DNA of 64,000 nucleotides from Brevundimonas lutea (GTDB lineage: Bacteria > Pseudomonadota > Alphaproteobacteria > Caulobacterales > Caulobacteraceae), in the NCBI RefSeq assembly GCF_003704105.1, contig NZ_QUOQ01000008.1, forward strand, positions 116,282 to 180,281, in the 5' to 3' direction. Below the pieces are notes generated by a model, which saw nothing but the letters and a program-made list of their open reading frames with translations, was not told the origin of the DNA and searched no databases. Shown here one piece after another: positions 9,532-17,790 of this stretch (the first letter of the stretch is position 1; each line of letters begins with the position of its first letter). A program made the position numbers and the translations under genes.

Positions 9532-10134
9532 ATGGCGCATCAACCCCAACGCGGCGGCGGCGATCGCAATCGCCGCGATAACCGCAACGCTCCGGCCGCC
9601 GACGGTCCCGATTCGGACATCGTCGAGAAGCTGGTCCACATCAACCGCGTCGCCGCCACCGTGAAGGGCGGCCGCCGGTTCTCGTTCGCGGCCCTGATGG
9701 TCGTCGGCGACGGCAAGGGCCGCGTCGGCTTCGGTCACGGCAAGGCGCGCGAAGTGCCGGAAGCCATCCGCAAGGCGACCGAGGAAGCCAAGAAGACCAT
9801 GATCCGGGTTCCGCTGCGCGAAAACCGGACCCTGCACCACGACGGCAACGGCCGCTGGGGCGCCGGCAAGATCATGGTCCGCGCGGCCCCTCCGGGCACC
9901 GGCGTCATCGCCGGCGGTCCGATGCGCGCCGTGCTGGAAACCCTGGGCGTCCAGGACGTGGTCGGCAAGTCGACCGGCTCGTCCAACCCCTACAACATGG
10001 TCCGCGCCACGTTTGAAGCGCTGAAGGTGCAGTCCTCGCCCCGTCAGGTCGCCTCCAAGCGCGGCAAGAAGGTCGGTGACATCATGGGCCGCCGCAACGA
10101 CGGCGCCTCGTCGCCCGAAGCCGTGGAGAGCTGA
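9532..10134 (+). CDS. rpsE: 30S ribosomal protein S5
   Basis: The 200-residue product has a double-stranded-RNA-binding-like N-domain ([19 protein letters not shown]) and the C-domain [18 protein letters not shown]5 affects decoding accuracy. It has a hydrophilic N-terminal extension of about 30 residues rich in Arg, Asn and Asp, and a C-terminal extension compared with E. coli S5 (167 residues). The TGA overlaps the rpmD start. Confidence 0.98.
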   Translation: MAHQPQRGGGDRNRRDNRNAPAADGPDSDIVEKLVHINRVAATVKGGRRFSFAALMVVGDGKGRVGFGHGKAREVPEAIRKATEEAKKTMIRVPLRENRTLHHDGNGRWGAGKIMVRAAPPGTGVIAGGPMRAVLETLGVQDVVGKSTGSSNPYNMVRATFEALKVQSSPRQVASKRGKKVGDIMGRRNDGASSPEAVES

Positions 10135-10331
10135 TGATGGCCAAGAAGGAACAGACGAACGTCACCGTTCGCCAGACCGGCTCGCCGATCCGCCGCAAGT
10201 CGGACCAGCGCGCCACCCTGGTGGGCCTGGGCCTGAACCGGCTGGGCCGCGAAACCACCCTGGAGGACACCCCCTCGGTGCGCGGCATGATCGCCAAGGT
10301 CGCCCACATGGTGGAAGTGGTCGAGAAGTAA
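10134..10331 (+). CDS. rpmD: 50S ribosomal protein L30
   Basis: A 65-residue protein with the L30 core [20 protein letters not shown] and [22 protein letters not shown] 10134 overlaps the rpsE stop; ATG 10137 immediately after it is equally possible. A terminator-like hairpin follows (10359-10388), so this could be the last gene of one transcript class. Confidence 0.96.
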   Translation: MMAKKEQTNVTVRQTGSPIRRKSDQRATLVGLGLNRLGRETTLEDTPSVRGMIAKVAHMVEVVEK

Positions 10332-10358
10332 GCAGGTCCTCGACTTGCGAAGATCCGG

Positions 10359-10388
10359 AGGGCTGCCTATAGGCGGCCCTTCATTTTT
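10359..10388 (+). terminator. Intrinsic terminator or attenuator between rpmD and rplO
   Basis: AGGGCTGCC (10359-10367) pairs with GGCGGCCCT (10372-10380), nine pairs including one wobble, around a TATA loop. TCA and a five-T run (10384-10388) follow. The layout is that of a Rho-independent terminator located inside the continuous ribosomal block, in the 111-bp gap before rplO. Confidence 0.65.
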
Positions 10389-10442
10389 ACAGAGCCGAGT
10401 CCGGACGCTGTCCGGGCGCTAGCACCCGAAAGGATCAGGCCG

Positions 10443-10997
10443 ATGAAACTGAACGAAATCCGAGACAACGAGGGCGCCCGCAAGAAGCGGCTGCGCGTCG
10501 GCCGGGGCCCGGGCTCGGGCAAGGGCAAGACCGCCGGTCGCGGCGTCAAGGGTCAGAAGTCACGTTCGGGCGTCGCCATCGGCGGCTTCGAAGGCGGCCA
10601 GATGCCGCTGTACATGCGTATGCCCAAGCGCGGCTTCAACAACCCCGGCGCGCTGAAGCTGGCCGAGGTGAACCTGTGGCGTCTGCAGGACGCCGTGGAC
10701 GCCAAGAAGCTGGACGCCAAGAAGGAAATCAACGCCGAGGCCCTGGTCGCCGCCGGCGTGATCCGTCGCGCCAAGGACGGCGTCCGCGTGCTCGGCACCG
10801 GTGAGCTGAAGGCCAAGCTGAACCTGGTCGTCTGGTCGGCCTCGGCCGGCGCCAAGAAGGCCATCGAGGACGCGGGCGGCTCGGTCACCGAGCAGCGCAT
10901 CGCCGCCGAGGAAGCCGCCAAGGCCCGCGTCGAAAAGCGCAACGCCGCCAAGGGCAAGCCGCCGGCTCCCAAGGCGAAGAAGGCCGACAAGGCCTGA
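10443..10997 (+). CDS. rplO: 50S ribosomal protein L15
   Basis: The 184-residue protein begins [20 protein letters not shown] and contains [19 protein letters not shown], both diagnostic for L15. It is about 40 residues longer than E. coli L15 because of an Ala/Lys-rich C-terminal tail. It is separated from rpmD by a terminator-like hairpin and from secY by a 142-bp structured gap. Confidence 0.97.
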   Translation: MKLNEIRDNEGARKKRLRVGRGPGSGKGKTAGRGVKGQKSRSGVAIGGFEGGQMPLYMRMPKRGFNNPGALKLAEVNLWRLQDAVDAKKLDAKKEINAEALVAAGVIRRAKDGVRVLGTGELKAKLNLVVWSASAGAKKAIEDAGGSVTEQRIAAEEAAKARVEKRNAAKGKPPAPKAKKADKA

Positions 10998-11058
10998 GCA
11001 TGACCGTCGTCGTCGGGGTCGTGAGCGCCCCGCCGCGCCCCGCCGATGACGATTTCCC

Positions 11059-11090
11059 GGAAAGCGGCCCTCGCAAGAGCGCCGCTTTCC
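11059..11090 (+). promoter_or_regulatory. Long GNRA-capped hairpin between rplO and secY
   Basis: GGAAAGCGG (11059-11067) and CCGCTTTCC (11082-11090) are a perfect 9-bp inverted repeat. Inside it CTC-GCAA-GAG (11070-11079) forms a smaller stem with a GCAA tetraloop. No T-run follows, so it is probably an RNA structural element (processing, stability or translational control) rather than a terminator. Bases 10998-11139 contain no convincing gene. Confidence 0.45.
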
Positions 11091-11139
11091 GCCTATCTGA
11101 CGACGCTTGTCGCATTAGCGTCTCCGGGGAGACCGCCTG

Positions 11140-12537
11140 ATGGCTTCGGCCGCCGAACAACTCGCAGCCAATATGAACATCGGTTCCTTTTCGAAGGCGA
11201 CCGAGCTGCACAAGCGCCTGCTGTTCACGCTGGGCGCGCTGATCGTCTATCGGATCGGCACCTACATCCCGATCCCGGGCATCAATTCCCAGGCCTTCCT
11301 GGACTTCTTCGGCAACCCGGATCAGCAGCGCGGCATCCTGGACATGTTCAACATGTTCTCGGGCGGCGCGGTGGAGCGGATGGCCGTGTTCGCCCTGAAC
11401 GTCATGCCCTACATCTCCGCCTCGATCATCGTGCAGATGATGGGCGCCGTGTACGGCCCGTGGGAGAAGCTGAAGAAGGAAGGCGGAGAGGCGGGCCGCA
11501 AGACCCTGAACCAGTACACCCGCTATCTGACCGTGGTGCTGGCCATCGCCCAGTCGATGGGCATCGCCGTTGGCCTGAACGCCTCTCAGGGCATGGTCGA
11601 CAATCCCGGAATCTTCTTCATCGCCACCACGGTCGTGACCCTGACCGGCGGCACCATGTTCCTGATGTGGCTGGGTGAGCAGATCACCGCGCGCGGCGTC
11701 GGCAACGGCATCTCTCTGCTGATCTTCGCCGGCATCGTGGCCGTGCTGCCGGGCACCATCGGCCGTCTTTTGGGCCTGGCCCAGGAGGGGCAGATCTCGG
11801 CCTTCGCCCTGATCTTCATCGTCGTGCTGGCGGTCGCCTTGGTCGGCTTCATTGTCTTCATGGAGCGGGCCCAGCGCCGGCTCCTGATCCAGTATCCCAA
11901 GCGCCAGGAAGGCAACCGCATGGCGGGCGGGGAGCGCAGCTTCCTGCCGCTGAAGGTCAATACCGCCGGCGTGATCCCGCCGATCTTCGCCTCGTCGCTG
12001 CTGATGCTGCCGGCCACGGTGGCTCAGATGACGGCCAACGCCGACCTGCCCAGCTGGATGTCCTGGCTGCCGACCGCGGCGGCGCAGCTGAGCCACGGCC
12101 AGCCGCTGTTCCTGGTGCTCTACGGCGCGCTGATCATCTTCTTCTGCTTCTTCTACACCTCGATCACCTTCAATCCCGAGGACACGGCCGACAACCTGCG
12201 GAAGTACGGCGGCTTCCTGCCGGGCATCCGGCCGGGCAAGCGGACGGCGGAGTATATCGACTACGTCCTGACCCGCCTGACCACGATCGGCGCCATCTAC
12301 ATCACCGCCGTCTGCCTGCTGCCGGAGTTCATGATCGGCCAGTTCCCCGCCGTTGGCTATTTCGGCGGCACCTCGATCCTGATCGTGGTTTCGGTCACCA
12401 TGGACACCGTGGCGCAGATCCAGTCGCACCTGTTGGCGCACCAGTACGAAGGCCTGATCAAGAAGGCCAAGCTGCGCGGACGCGGACAGGGCGGTCGCGG
12501 CGGCGGTCGGGGTATGCCGGCGCCTGTCCGCCGGTAA
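11140..12537 (+). CDS. secY: Preprotein translocase subunit SecY
   Basis: The 465-residue inner-membrane protein forms the protein-conducting channel with SecE and SecG. The hydrophobic profile is consistent with ten transmembrane helices. Landmarks include YIPIPGIN in the first periplasmic region, the cytoplasmic segments QYPKRQEGNRM and FNPEDTADNLRKYGGFLPGIRPG, and the C-terminal segment YEGLIKKAKLRGRG. It ends in a Gly/Arg-rich tail longer than in E. coli (443 residues). ATG 11140 lies 12 nt after a GGGGAGA element. secY at the end of the spc operon followed by adk is the usual order. Confidence 0.98.
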   Translation: MASAAEQLAANMNIGSFSKATELHKRLLFTLGALIVYRIGTYIPIPGINSQAFLDFFGNPDQQRGILDMFNMFSGGAVERMAVFALNVMPYISASIIVQMMGAVYGPWEKLKKEGGEAGRKTLNQYTRYLTVVLAIAQSMGIAVGLNASQGMVDNPGIFFIATTVVTLTGGTMFLMWLGEQITARGVGNGISLLIFAGIVAVLPGTIGRLLGLAQEGQISAFALIFIVVLAVALVGFIVFMERAQRRLLIQYPKRQEGNRMAGGERSFLPLKVNTAGVIPPIFASSLLMLPATVAQMTANADLPSWMSWLPTAAAQLSHGQPLFLVLYGALIIFFCFFYTSITFNPEDTADNLRKYGGFLPGIRPGKRTAEYIDYVLTRLTTIGAIYITAVCLLPEFMIGQFPAVGYFGGTSILIVVSVTMDTVAQIQSHLLAHQYEGLIKKAKLRGRGQGGRGGGRGMPAPVRR

Positions 12538-12561
12538 TCTGAACCTCAGGGGAGGGGCCCG

Positions 12562-13131
12562 ATGAATCTGATCCTGTTCGGGCCTCCGGCCGCCGGGAAG
12601 GGCACCCAGGCCAAGCGCCTGGTCGAGACGCGCGGCATGGTCCAGCTGTCGACCGGCGACATGCTGCGGGCCGCCATCGCTTCGGGCTCGGAACTGGGGC
12701 AGACGGTGAAGGACATCATGGCGCGCGGCGATCTGGTCACCGACGAGATCGTCATCGCCCTGATCGAGGATCGCCTGCCGGAGGCCGAGGCGGCTGGCGG
12801 CGCCATCTTCGACGGCTTCCCCCGCACCGTGGCCCAGGCCGAGGCGCTGGACGCCATGCTGGAAACGCGCGGCGCCAAGATAGATCGGGTGATCCGCCTG
12901 AAGGTGGACGACGCCGCCCTGACCGCCCGCATCGAAAAGCGTTTCGCCGACCAGGGCCGCGCCGACGACAATCCGGCGACCTTCAAGGATCGGCTGGCCG
13001 TCTACAATCGCCAGACCGCGCCGCTGCTTCCTTATTACGAAGGGCAGGGCAAGTTGACCGAGATCGACGGCATGGGCTCGATCGATCAGGTCGCTGACGG
13101 TATCGACGGGACGCTCGACGGCGCCGGCTGA
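12562..13131 (+). CDS. adk: Adenylate kinase
   Basis: The 189-residue enzyme interconverts ATP + AMP and 2 ADP. It has the P-loop GPPAAGKGTQ at residues 6-15, the NMP-binding part around QLSTGDMLRAAI and FDGFPRTVAQAE. The region after KRF is short (ADQGRADDNPATFKDRL), so this is the short-lid type lacking the four-cysteine zinc lid. It follows secY as in many bacteria and precedes two TonB-like genes instead of rpsM. Confidence 0.97.
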   Translation: MNLILFGPPAAGKGTQAKRLVETRGMVQLSTGDMLRAAIASGSELGQTVKDIMARGDLVTDEIVIALIEDRLPEAEAAGGAIFDGFPRTVAQAEALDAMLETRGAKIDRVIRLKVDDAALTARIEKRFADQGRADDNPATFKDRLAVYNRQTAPLLPYYEGQGKLTEIDGMGSIDQVADGIDGTLDGAG

Positions 13132-13150
13132 AACCGGCAGTCTGGCGTCC

Positions 13151-13876
13151 ATGCCCTGGCTTCGCGAGCGCCTGAAGAGTCTCACCAGCAAACCCTGGCG
13201 ATTGGCGATCATCGCCGCCATCGTGCTTGCGCACGCCGGGATAGCCTGGTGGCTGATCCAGGTCGAACAGGTGCTGGCGCCGCCGGAGCCGACCCCGCCG
13301 ATGGAGGTGGTGCTGTGGCCGCCGCGCCCACCCGAAGACCCGCCCGCCGACCCGGCGCCTGAAGTGGGGGGTGGGGGGCCGGCCCAGCCCTCAGTGGTGC
13401 GCACGCCGCCCGAGCCGGTCGAGGTCGAGCCCGAGATACCCGCGCCCATCGAGCCCGCCGAGGAGCAGGCCCCGCTGGTCGGGGTCGCTCCGATCGAGAG
13501 CCCAAACCCAGGCTTCGGCCTGGGCGGGCAGGGGACGGGCACAGGGACCGGTATCGGGTCTGGGGCCGGACCGGGGACAGGCGGAACGGAGCGGTGGCGC
13601 GTCATCCGAGGCCCGAGCCAGGTTGAGCTAGGGCGCTTTCACCCCCGCGCGGCGATTCGCCGAGGCCTGTCGGGCCAGGCCATGATCACCTGCCGCATCC
13701 GTGGACAGCGCCTGACGGAATGCCGAGCAGATAGCGAGTCGCCGCCAGGCCTTGGCTTCGGGCGAGCGGCGGTCGCTTCGGCGCCCCTGTTTGTGGTCCG
13801 CCCTCCTTACGAAGACGGTGTACCGGTGGATGGCGCCGAGGTTTCCATCGGGGTGACGTTCGACTTACCGCCATAG
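13151..13876 (+). CDS. TonB-like protein (first of a tandem pair)
   Basis: This 241-residue protein has a short basic N-terminus, one transmembrane segment (about residues 18-36), a long Pro/Glu/Val-rich stretch (about 43-120), a Gly-rich linker, and a compact C-terminal domain. That architecture is the one of TonB/TolA-like energy transducers that reach across the periplasm. The C-terminal part has an ITCRIRGxxLxxC segment and FGRAA, resembling TonB C-terminal domains with a conserved Cys pair. It lies between adk and rpsM with the second copy 64 bp downstream. No exbB/exbD or TonB-dependent receptor is adjacent, so the partner is unknown. It could instead serve an unrelated envelope function. 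Confidence 0.7.
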   Translation: MPWLRERLKSLTSKPWRLAIIAAIVLAHAGIAWWLIQVEQVLAPPEPTPPMEVVLWPPRPPEDPPADPAPEVGGGGPAQPSVVRTPPEPVEVEPEIPAPIEPAEEQAPLVGVAPIESPNPGFGLGGQGTGTGTGIGSGAGPGTGGTERWRVIRGPSQVELGRFHPRAAIRRGLSGQAMITCRIRGQRLTECRADSESPPGLGFGRAAVASAPLFVVRPPYEDGVPVDGAEVSIGVTFDLPP

Positions 13877-13940
13877 CGCCGTTCGTCCGACTTGCTCCAA
13901 GGGTGGGCGTGACATAGCCTCTTGGTTGAGAGGCAGGGCG

Positions 13941-14678
13941 ATGACAGCGACGGGACAGGCTGACCTTCGGACACGCGCGACGACCGGGATCGCGGTCGCC
14001 GGCCTGCACGGTGCGCTCCTCCTGCTTCTGCTGCTCGCGCGAACCGATCCACCGCCGGAAATTCCCGACTTTCCGCCGATGCTCGTCGAACTGATCGCGC
14101 CGCAGCCGGCCTTGCGGACGGCTCCGACCGTTGGCGGCGGCGGCAAGCCCTCGGCGCCGTCGCGGACCCATACGCCGCCTGAGCCGCCTCTGGATCGCAT
14201 AGAGGTTCTGGCGCCGCCGGTGCAGGCCGTCGAGCAGCCGCTGGTCGTCGGTATGTCGGACACCGATCCGGTGCAGGCGGCGCGGGGCGTGTCCGGGATC
14301 GTGGCCGGGACGGGAGCCGGCTCGGGACGCGGATCGGGCTCAGGGCCCGGAACGGGCGAAGGCGGAACTGAGGGTCCGACGCTCATTAGGGGGCCGAAGG
14401 GGGCGACCATTGCGGAGAAGGTCGATCGGGCCGCGCTGAGGCGGAGCGCGCTGCCTTACGCGATCCTGGATTGCAGGATTCGGGGGGGTGAGAGGCGCTT
14501 CGACCGGTGCCGTGTCATGGAGGAATCTGTGCCGGGCGCTGGAGAGGTGGCGCTGAGGAAAGCACGTGAATTCGTGTTTCATTCCACGCGCGGTCCCGGG
14601 CGGTTTGCGCCAACGTACGATCAAACCATCGGCATAGAGTTTGACCCCTTGGAACTGCCCTACCAGGGTCCCGGTTGA
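13941..14678 (+). CDS. TonB-like protein (second of a tandem pair)
   Basis: The 245-residue product has the same plan as its upstream neighbour: a transmembrane segment at about residues 15-33, a proline-rich spacer, a Gly/Ser/Thr linker, and a C-terminal domain with LDCRIRGGxxxFDRC. The two are clearly paralogous but diverged, so the duplication is not recent. The ATG at 13941, after GAGAGGCAGGG, is preferred to the TTG at 13926. The stop codon lies inside the -35 element of the rpsM promoter (14675-14702). Its role is inferred only from architecture. Confidence 0.68.
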   Translation: MTATGQADLRTRATTGIAVAGLHGALLLLLLLARTDPPPEIPDFPPMLVELIAPQPALRTAPTVGGGGKPSAPSRTHTPPEPPLDRIEVLAPPVQAVEQPLVVGMSDTDPVQAARGVSGIVAGTGAGSGRGSGSGPGTGEGGTEGPTLIRGPKGATIAEKVDRAALRRSALPYAILDCRIRGGERRFDRCRVMEESVPGAGEVALRKAREFVFHSTRGPGRFAPTYDQTIGIEFDPLELPYQGPG

Positions 14679-14702
14679 CGCACAGGGAATCCCCTGTATA
14701 AG
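14675..14702 (+). promoter_or_regulatory. Promoter of rpsM-rpsK
   Basis: TTGACG (14675-14680), a 16-bp spacer and TATAAG (14697-14702) form one of the best sigma70-like promoters visible in the window, about 85 bp before the rpsM GTG. The -35 hexamer contains the TGA of the preceding TonB-like gene. It would let the alpha operon be expressed independently of the spc operon. Confidence 0.65.
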
Positions 14703-14788
14703 AGCGGCCTTCCGCGAAGGGCGCCAACGCTCCTGGTCTGTTGACCGGAGCGTTTGTTGCGTCCCGACACGCGCATCTGGAGAATTTC

Positions 14789-15157
14789 GTGGCCCGTATC
14801 GCTGGCGTCAACATCCCGACCAACAAGCGCGTCGAAATCGCGCTTCAGTACATCCACGGCATCGGTCCGAAGTCCGCCAAGGAAATCACCGAGAAGGTCG
14901 GCATCGAGCCGGCCCGCCGCGTGAACCAGCTGACCGACGCCGAGGTGCTGTCGATCCGCGAGACCATCGACCGCGACCACATGGTCGAGGGCGACCTGCG
15001 TCGCGAGACCTCGATGAACATCAAGCGTCTGATGGACCTGGCCTGCTACCGCGGCCTGCGTCACCGCAAGGGCCTGCCGGTCCGCGGCCAGCGCACCCAC
15101 ACCAACGCCCGCACCCGCAAGGGTCCCGCCAAGCCGATCGCCGGCAAGAAGAAGTAA
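14789..15157 (+). CDS. rpsM: 30S ribosomal protein S13
   Basis: The 122-residue protein begins with a GTG-encoded [19 protein letters not shown], the conserved S13 N-terminus, and contains [21 protein letters not shown]13 makes intersubunit bridges and contacts the P-site tRNA. The GTG at 14789 is chosen by homology and by the CTGGAGA element 8 nt upstream; the longer reading from 14741 would start in the leader. Confidence 0.97.
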   Translation: MARIAGVNIPTNKRVEIALQYIHGIGPKSAKEITEKVGIEPARRVNQLTDAEVLSIRETIDRDHMVEGDLRRETSMNIKRLMDLACYRGLRHRKGLPVRGQRTHTNARTRKGPAKPIAGKKK

Positions 15158-15172
15158 GAGAGAGCCGTACCG

Positions 15173-15562
15173 ATGGCCAAGGAACCGGGTCGCGTCAAAA
15201 AGCGCGAGCGCAAGAACATCACCTCGGGCGTGGCGCATGTAAACGCCAGCTTCAACAACACCATGGTGACCATCACCGACGCCCAGGGGAACGCCATCTC
15301 CTGGTCCAGCGCCGGGCACATGGGCTTCAAGGGTTCGCGCAAGTCGACGCCCTACGCCGCCCAGATGGCCGCCGAGGACGCCGCCAAGAAGGCCGGCGAG
15401 CACGGTGTGAAGACGCTGGAAGTGAACGTGTCGGGACCGGGCTCCGGCCGTGAATCGGCCCTGCGCGCCCTGCAGGCCGCCGGCATGACGATCACCACGA
15501 TCCGCGACGTCACCCCGATGCCGCACAACGGTTGCCGCCCGCCAAAGCGCCGCCGCGTCTAA
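15173..15562 (+). CDS. rpsK: 30S ribosomal protein S11
   Basis: This 129-residue protein has the S11 core [18 protein letters not shown] and the C-terminal [19 protein letters not shown]11 forms the 30S platform near the mRNA exit. It follows rpsM with a GAGAG-containing RBS and precedes a 92-bp gap with a long hairpin. Confidence 0.98.
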   Translation: MAKEPGRVKKRERKNITSGVAHVNASFNNTMVTITDAQGNAISWSSAGHMGFKGSRKSTPYAAQMAAEDAAKKAGEHGVKTLEVNVSGPGSGRESALRALQAAGMTITTIRDVTPMPHNGCRPPKRRRV

Positions 15563-15591
15563 GACGCCCCGTCGCTGACTACCCCATTCTC

Positions 15592-15632
15592 CGCCGGTCC
15601 CGCCTCGTCTGACGAGGGGAGGGGGACCGGCG
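15592..15632 (+). promoter_or_regulatory. Long compound hairpin between rpsK and rpoA
   Basis: CGCCGGTCCC (15592-15601) and GGGACCGGCG (15623-15632) are a perfect 10-bp inverted repeat. Inside, CCTCGT (15603-15608) and ACGAGG (15612-15617) pair around CTG. No T-run follows, and the element ends 22 nt before the rpoA ATG. In E. coli the alpha operon is controlled by S4 binding upstream of rpsM; this is a different position, so the function is open (RNase site, stability, or translational control of rpoA). Confidence 0.5.
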
Positions 15633-15654
15633 AAACCCGTTTCGAGGGACACCC

Positions 15655-16674
15655 ATGATCGAAAAGAACTGGCAAGAACTGATCCGTCCCGAAAAGCCGC
15701 AGATCGAGATCGGGACCGACGCTCAGCGCAAGGCCCGTCTGGTCGCCGAACCGCTGGAGCGCGGCTTTGGCGTGACCCTGGGCAACGCCCTGCGCCGCGT
15801 GCTTCTGTCGTCGCTGCAAGGCGCCGCCGTGACCGCCATCCAGATCGACGGCGTGGTGCACGAGTTCTCCTCGCTGGAAGGCGTGCGCGAGGACGTCGTG
15901 GACATCGTGCTGAACATCAAGCAGCTGGCGCTGCGCATGCACGCTGAAGGCCCCAAGCGCATGACGCTGAAGGCCACCGGCCCCGGCCCGGTGACCGCCG
16001 GCCAGATCGAGGCGTCCTCGGACATCGAGATCCTGAACCCGGATCACCTGATCTGCACCCTGGACGACGGCGCCACCGTGCGCATGGAACTGACCGTGCA
16101 GAACGGCAAGGGCTATGTCGCGTCGGAGCACAACCGTCCGGAAGACGCGCCGATCGGCCTGATCGCCGTCGACGCCCTGTATTCGCCGGTCAAGCGCGTC
16201 GCCTATCGCGTCGAGCCGACCCGTCAGGGCCAGTCGCTGGACTATGACAAGCTGATCCTCGACGTCGAGACCAACGGCGCCGTGTCGCCGGTGGACGCCG
16301 TGGCCTACGCCTCGCGCATCCTCCAGGACCAGCTGCAGATCTTCATCACTTTCGAAGAGCCCAAGGCCGTCACGGCCGAGGCGGACGGCAAGCCCGACCT
16401 GCCTTTCAATCCGGCCCTGCTGAAGAAGGTGGACGAGCTGGAGCTGTCGGTGCGTTCGGCCAACTGCCTGAAGAACGATAACATCGTCTACATCGGCGAC
16501 CTGATCCAGAAGACCGAGGGCGAGATGCTTCGCACCCCGAACTTCGGCCGCAAGTCGCTGAACGAGATCAAGGAAGTGCTTACCGGAATGGGCCTGTCGC
16601 TCGGCATGGACGTGCCGAACTGGCCGCCGGAAAACATCGACGATCTGGCCAAGAAGTTCGAAGACCAGATCTAG
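15655..16674 (+). CDS. rpoA: DNA-directed RNA polymerase subunit alpha
   Basis: The 339-residue protein has the alpha N-terminal dimerisation domain ([20 protein letters not shown], about residues 33-52) and the C-terminal domain with the [15 protein letters not shown] and [12 protein letters not shown] helices that bind UP elements and activators. It is the assembly scaffold of RNA polymerase. Length and order (rpsK-rpoA-rplQ) are normal for alphaproteobacteria, where rpsD is usually elsewhere. Confidence 0.98.
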   Translation: MIEKNWQELIRPEKPQIEIGTDAQRKARLVAEPLERGFGVTLGNALRRVLLSSLQGAAVTAIQIDGVVHEFSSLEGVREDVVDIVLNIKQLALRMHAEGPKRMTLKATGPGPVTAGQIEASSDIEILNPDHLICTLDDGATVRMELTVQNGKGYVASEHNRPEDAPIGLIAVDALYSPVKRVAYRVEPTRQGQSLDYDKLILDVETNGAVSPVDAVAYASRILQDQLQIFITFEEPKAVTAEADGKPDLPFNPALLKKVDELELSVRSANCLKNDNIVYIGDLIQKTEGEMLRTPNFGRKSLNEIKEVLTGMGLSLGMDVPNWPPENIDDLAKKFEDQI

Positions 16675-16782
16675 TTTCAACCCTCCGCCCAGGCCCGGGC
16701 ATGCGTCCGGGTCGCGGAGCGGTTAGAATGAAAAAGCCCAGGTCCAGGCAGCTGGAAACCGGGTTGAGTAGGAGAGACCCCG

Positions 16783-17205
16783 ATGCGCCACGGCGCCGCC
16801 TATCGCAAGCTCGGCCGCACGGCCAGCCACCGCCAGGCCATGTTCGCCAACATGGCCGCCTCGCTGATCAAGCACGAGCAGATCACCACGACCCTGCCCA
16901 AGGCCAAGGAGCTGCGGCCCTTCGTGGAGAAGCTGGTCACGCTCGGCAAGAAGGGCGACCTGCACGCTCGCCGTCAGGCCATCAGCCACGTCCGCGACGT
17001 GACCCAGGTCGGCAAGCTGTTCGAGACCCTGGCTCCGCGTTACGCCGAGCGTAACGGCGGCTACATCCGCATCATGAAGGCCGGCTTCCGCCACGGCGAC
17101 AACGCGCCGATGGCCGTGATCGAGTTCGTCGATCGCGACGCCGACGCCAAGGGCAAGGACTCCGGTCCGGTCCTGGCCGCCTACGGAGACGACGAGGGGG
17201 CCTGA
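16783..17205 (+). CDS. rplQ: 50S ribosomal protein L17
   Basis: The 140-residue product begins [20 protein letters not shown] and has the L17 signature [20 protein letters not shown]. The C-terminal residues after about 125 form a short acidic extension. The 108-bp gap before it contains only a minor GC-rich inverted repeat around 16690-16715. A terminator follows at 17235. Confidence 0.98.
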   Translation: MRHGAAYRKLGRTASHRQAMFANMAASLIKHEQITTTLPKAKELRPFVEKLVTLGKKGDLHARRQAISHVRDVTQVGKLFETLAPRYAERNGGYIRIMKAGFRHGDNAPMAVIEFVDRDADAKGKDSGPVLAAYGDDEGA

Positions 17206-17234
17206 TCGGCTTCGTCATCGCCACGCCTTTGAAG

Positions 17235-17263
17235 GGGCGGTCGGAGCGATCCGGCCGCCCTTT
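17235..17263 (+). terminator. Terminator of the ribosomal protein operon
   Basis: GGGCGGTCGGA (17235-17245) pairs with TCCGGCCGCCC (17250-17260), eleven pairs with one wobble, closing a GCGA tetraloop. TTT follows. The hairpin lies 30 bp after the rplQ stop and ends the co-directional ribosomal block. Confidence 0.75.
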
Positions 17264-17339
17264 CGCGTGTGCGGCCGTCTCACGCGCGGCAGCGGCAAAG
17301 CTGCGAGCCATTCTCACAAATTCCTTGCGCCATCGGGGT

Positions 17340-17367
17340 TTGAACCCCCGCCGGGAGCGTTTAGAAG
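17340..17367 (+). promoter_or_regulatory. Candidate promoter of the nuo operon
   Basis: TTGAAC (17340-17345) and TAGAAG (17362-17367) with a 16-bp spacer lie 45 bp before the nuoA ATG and downstream of the rplQ terminator. The -35 hexamer sits in a small GGGG/CCCC inverted repeat (17335-17349). Consensus match is only moderate. Confidence 0.35.
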
Positions 17368-17412
17368 AGCCCGAATCCGCCGCCATCCCCCCGGCGGCCG
17401 AGGTCGTTTGAG

Positions 17413-17790
17413 ATGACGGAATTCCTGCTCGAATATCTGCCGATCGTGGTCTTCTTCGGGATCGCGGCGGTCCTGGGCCTGGGCTTCATGCTGGCGGCCT
17501 GGGTGATCGCGCCCAAAAACCCGGACGCGGAAAAGCTGTCGGCCTATGAGTGCGGCTTCAACGCCTTTGACGACGCGCGGATGAAGTTCGACGTGCGCTT
17601 CTATCTGGTGTCGATCCTGTTCATCATCTTCGATCTGGAGATCGCCTTCCTGTTCCCCTGGGCGGTGTCGATGTTCGACCTGCCGCAGGCGCAGATGATC
17701 TTCGCCTTCTGGTCGATGATGGTCTTCCTGGGCGTGCTGACGGTCGGCTTCCTCTACGAGTGGAAGAAGGGAGCCCTGGAATGGGAGTGA
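17413..17790 (+). CDS. nuoA: NADH-quinone oxidoreductase subunit A
   Basis: This 125-residue membrane subunit of respiratory complex I has three predicted transmembrane helices and the conserved loop [20 protein letters not shown] between the first and second, which lies close to the quinone site. It is the first gene of the complete nuo operon. Its end overlaps nuoB by 10 bp. Confidence 0.97.
   Translation: MTEFLLEYLPIVVFFGIAAVLGLGFMLAAWVIAPKNPDAEKLSAYECGFNAFDDARMKFDVRFYLVSILFIIFDLEIAFLFPWAVSMFDLPQAQMIFAFWSMMVFLGVLTVGFLYEWKKGALEWE

Noticed and set aside
10885..13605. 906-residue open frame on the minus strand
   Set aside because: It lies antisense to rplO, secY, adk and the first TonB-like gene, is rich in Arg/His/Gln/Gly, and has no recognisable domain. 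It is a by-product of GC-rich third codon positions.
16690..16715. GC-rich inverted repeat between rpoA and rplQ
   Set aside because: The stem is only about five CCCGG/CCGGG pairs and lacks a T-run, too weak to call a terminator.
17330..17350. GGGGTTTGAACCCC resembling a tRNA T-arm
   Set aside because: No acceptor stem, anticodon arm or D arm can be built around it; it is better explained as part of the nuo promoter region.
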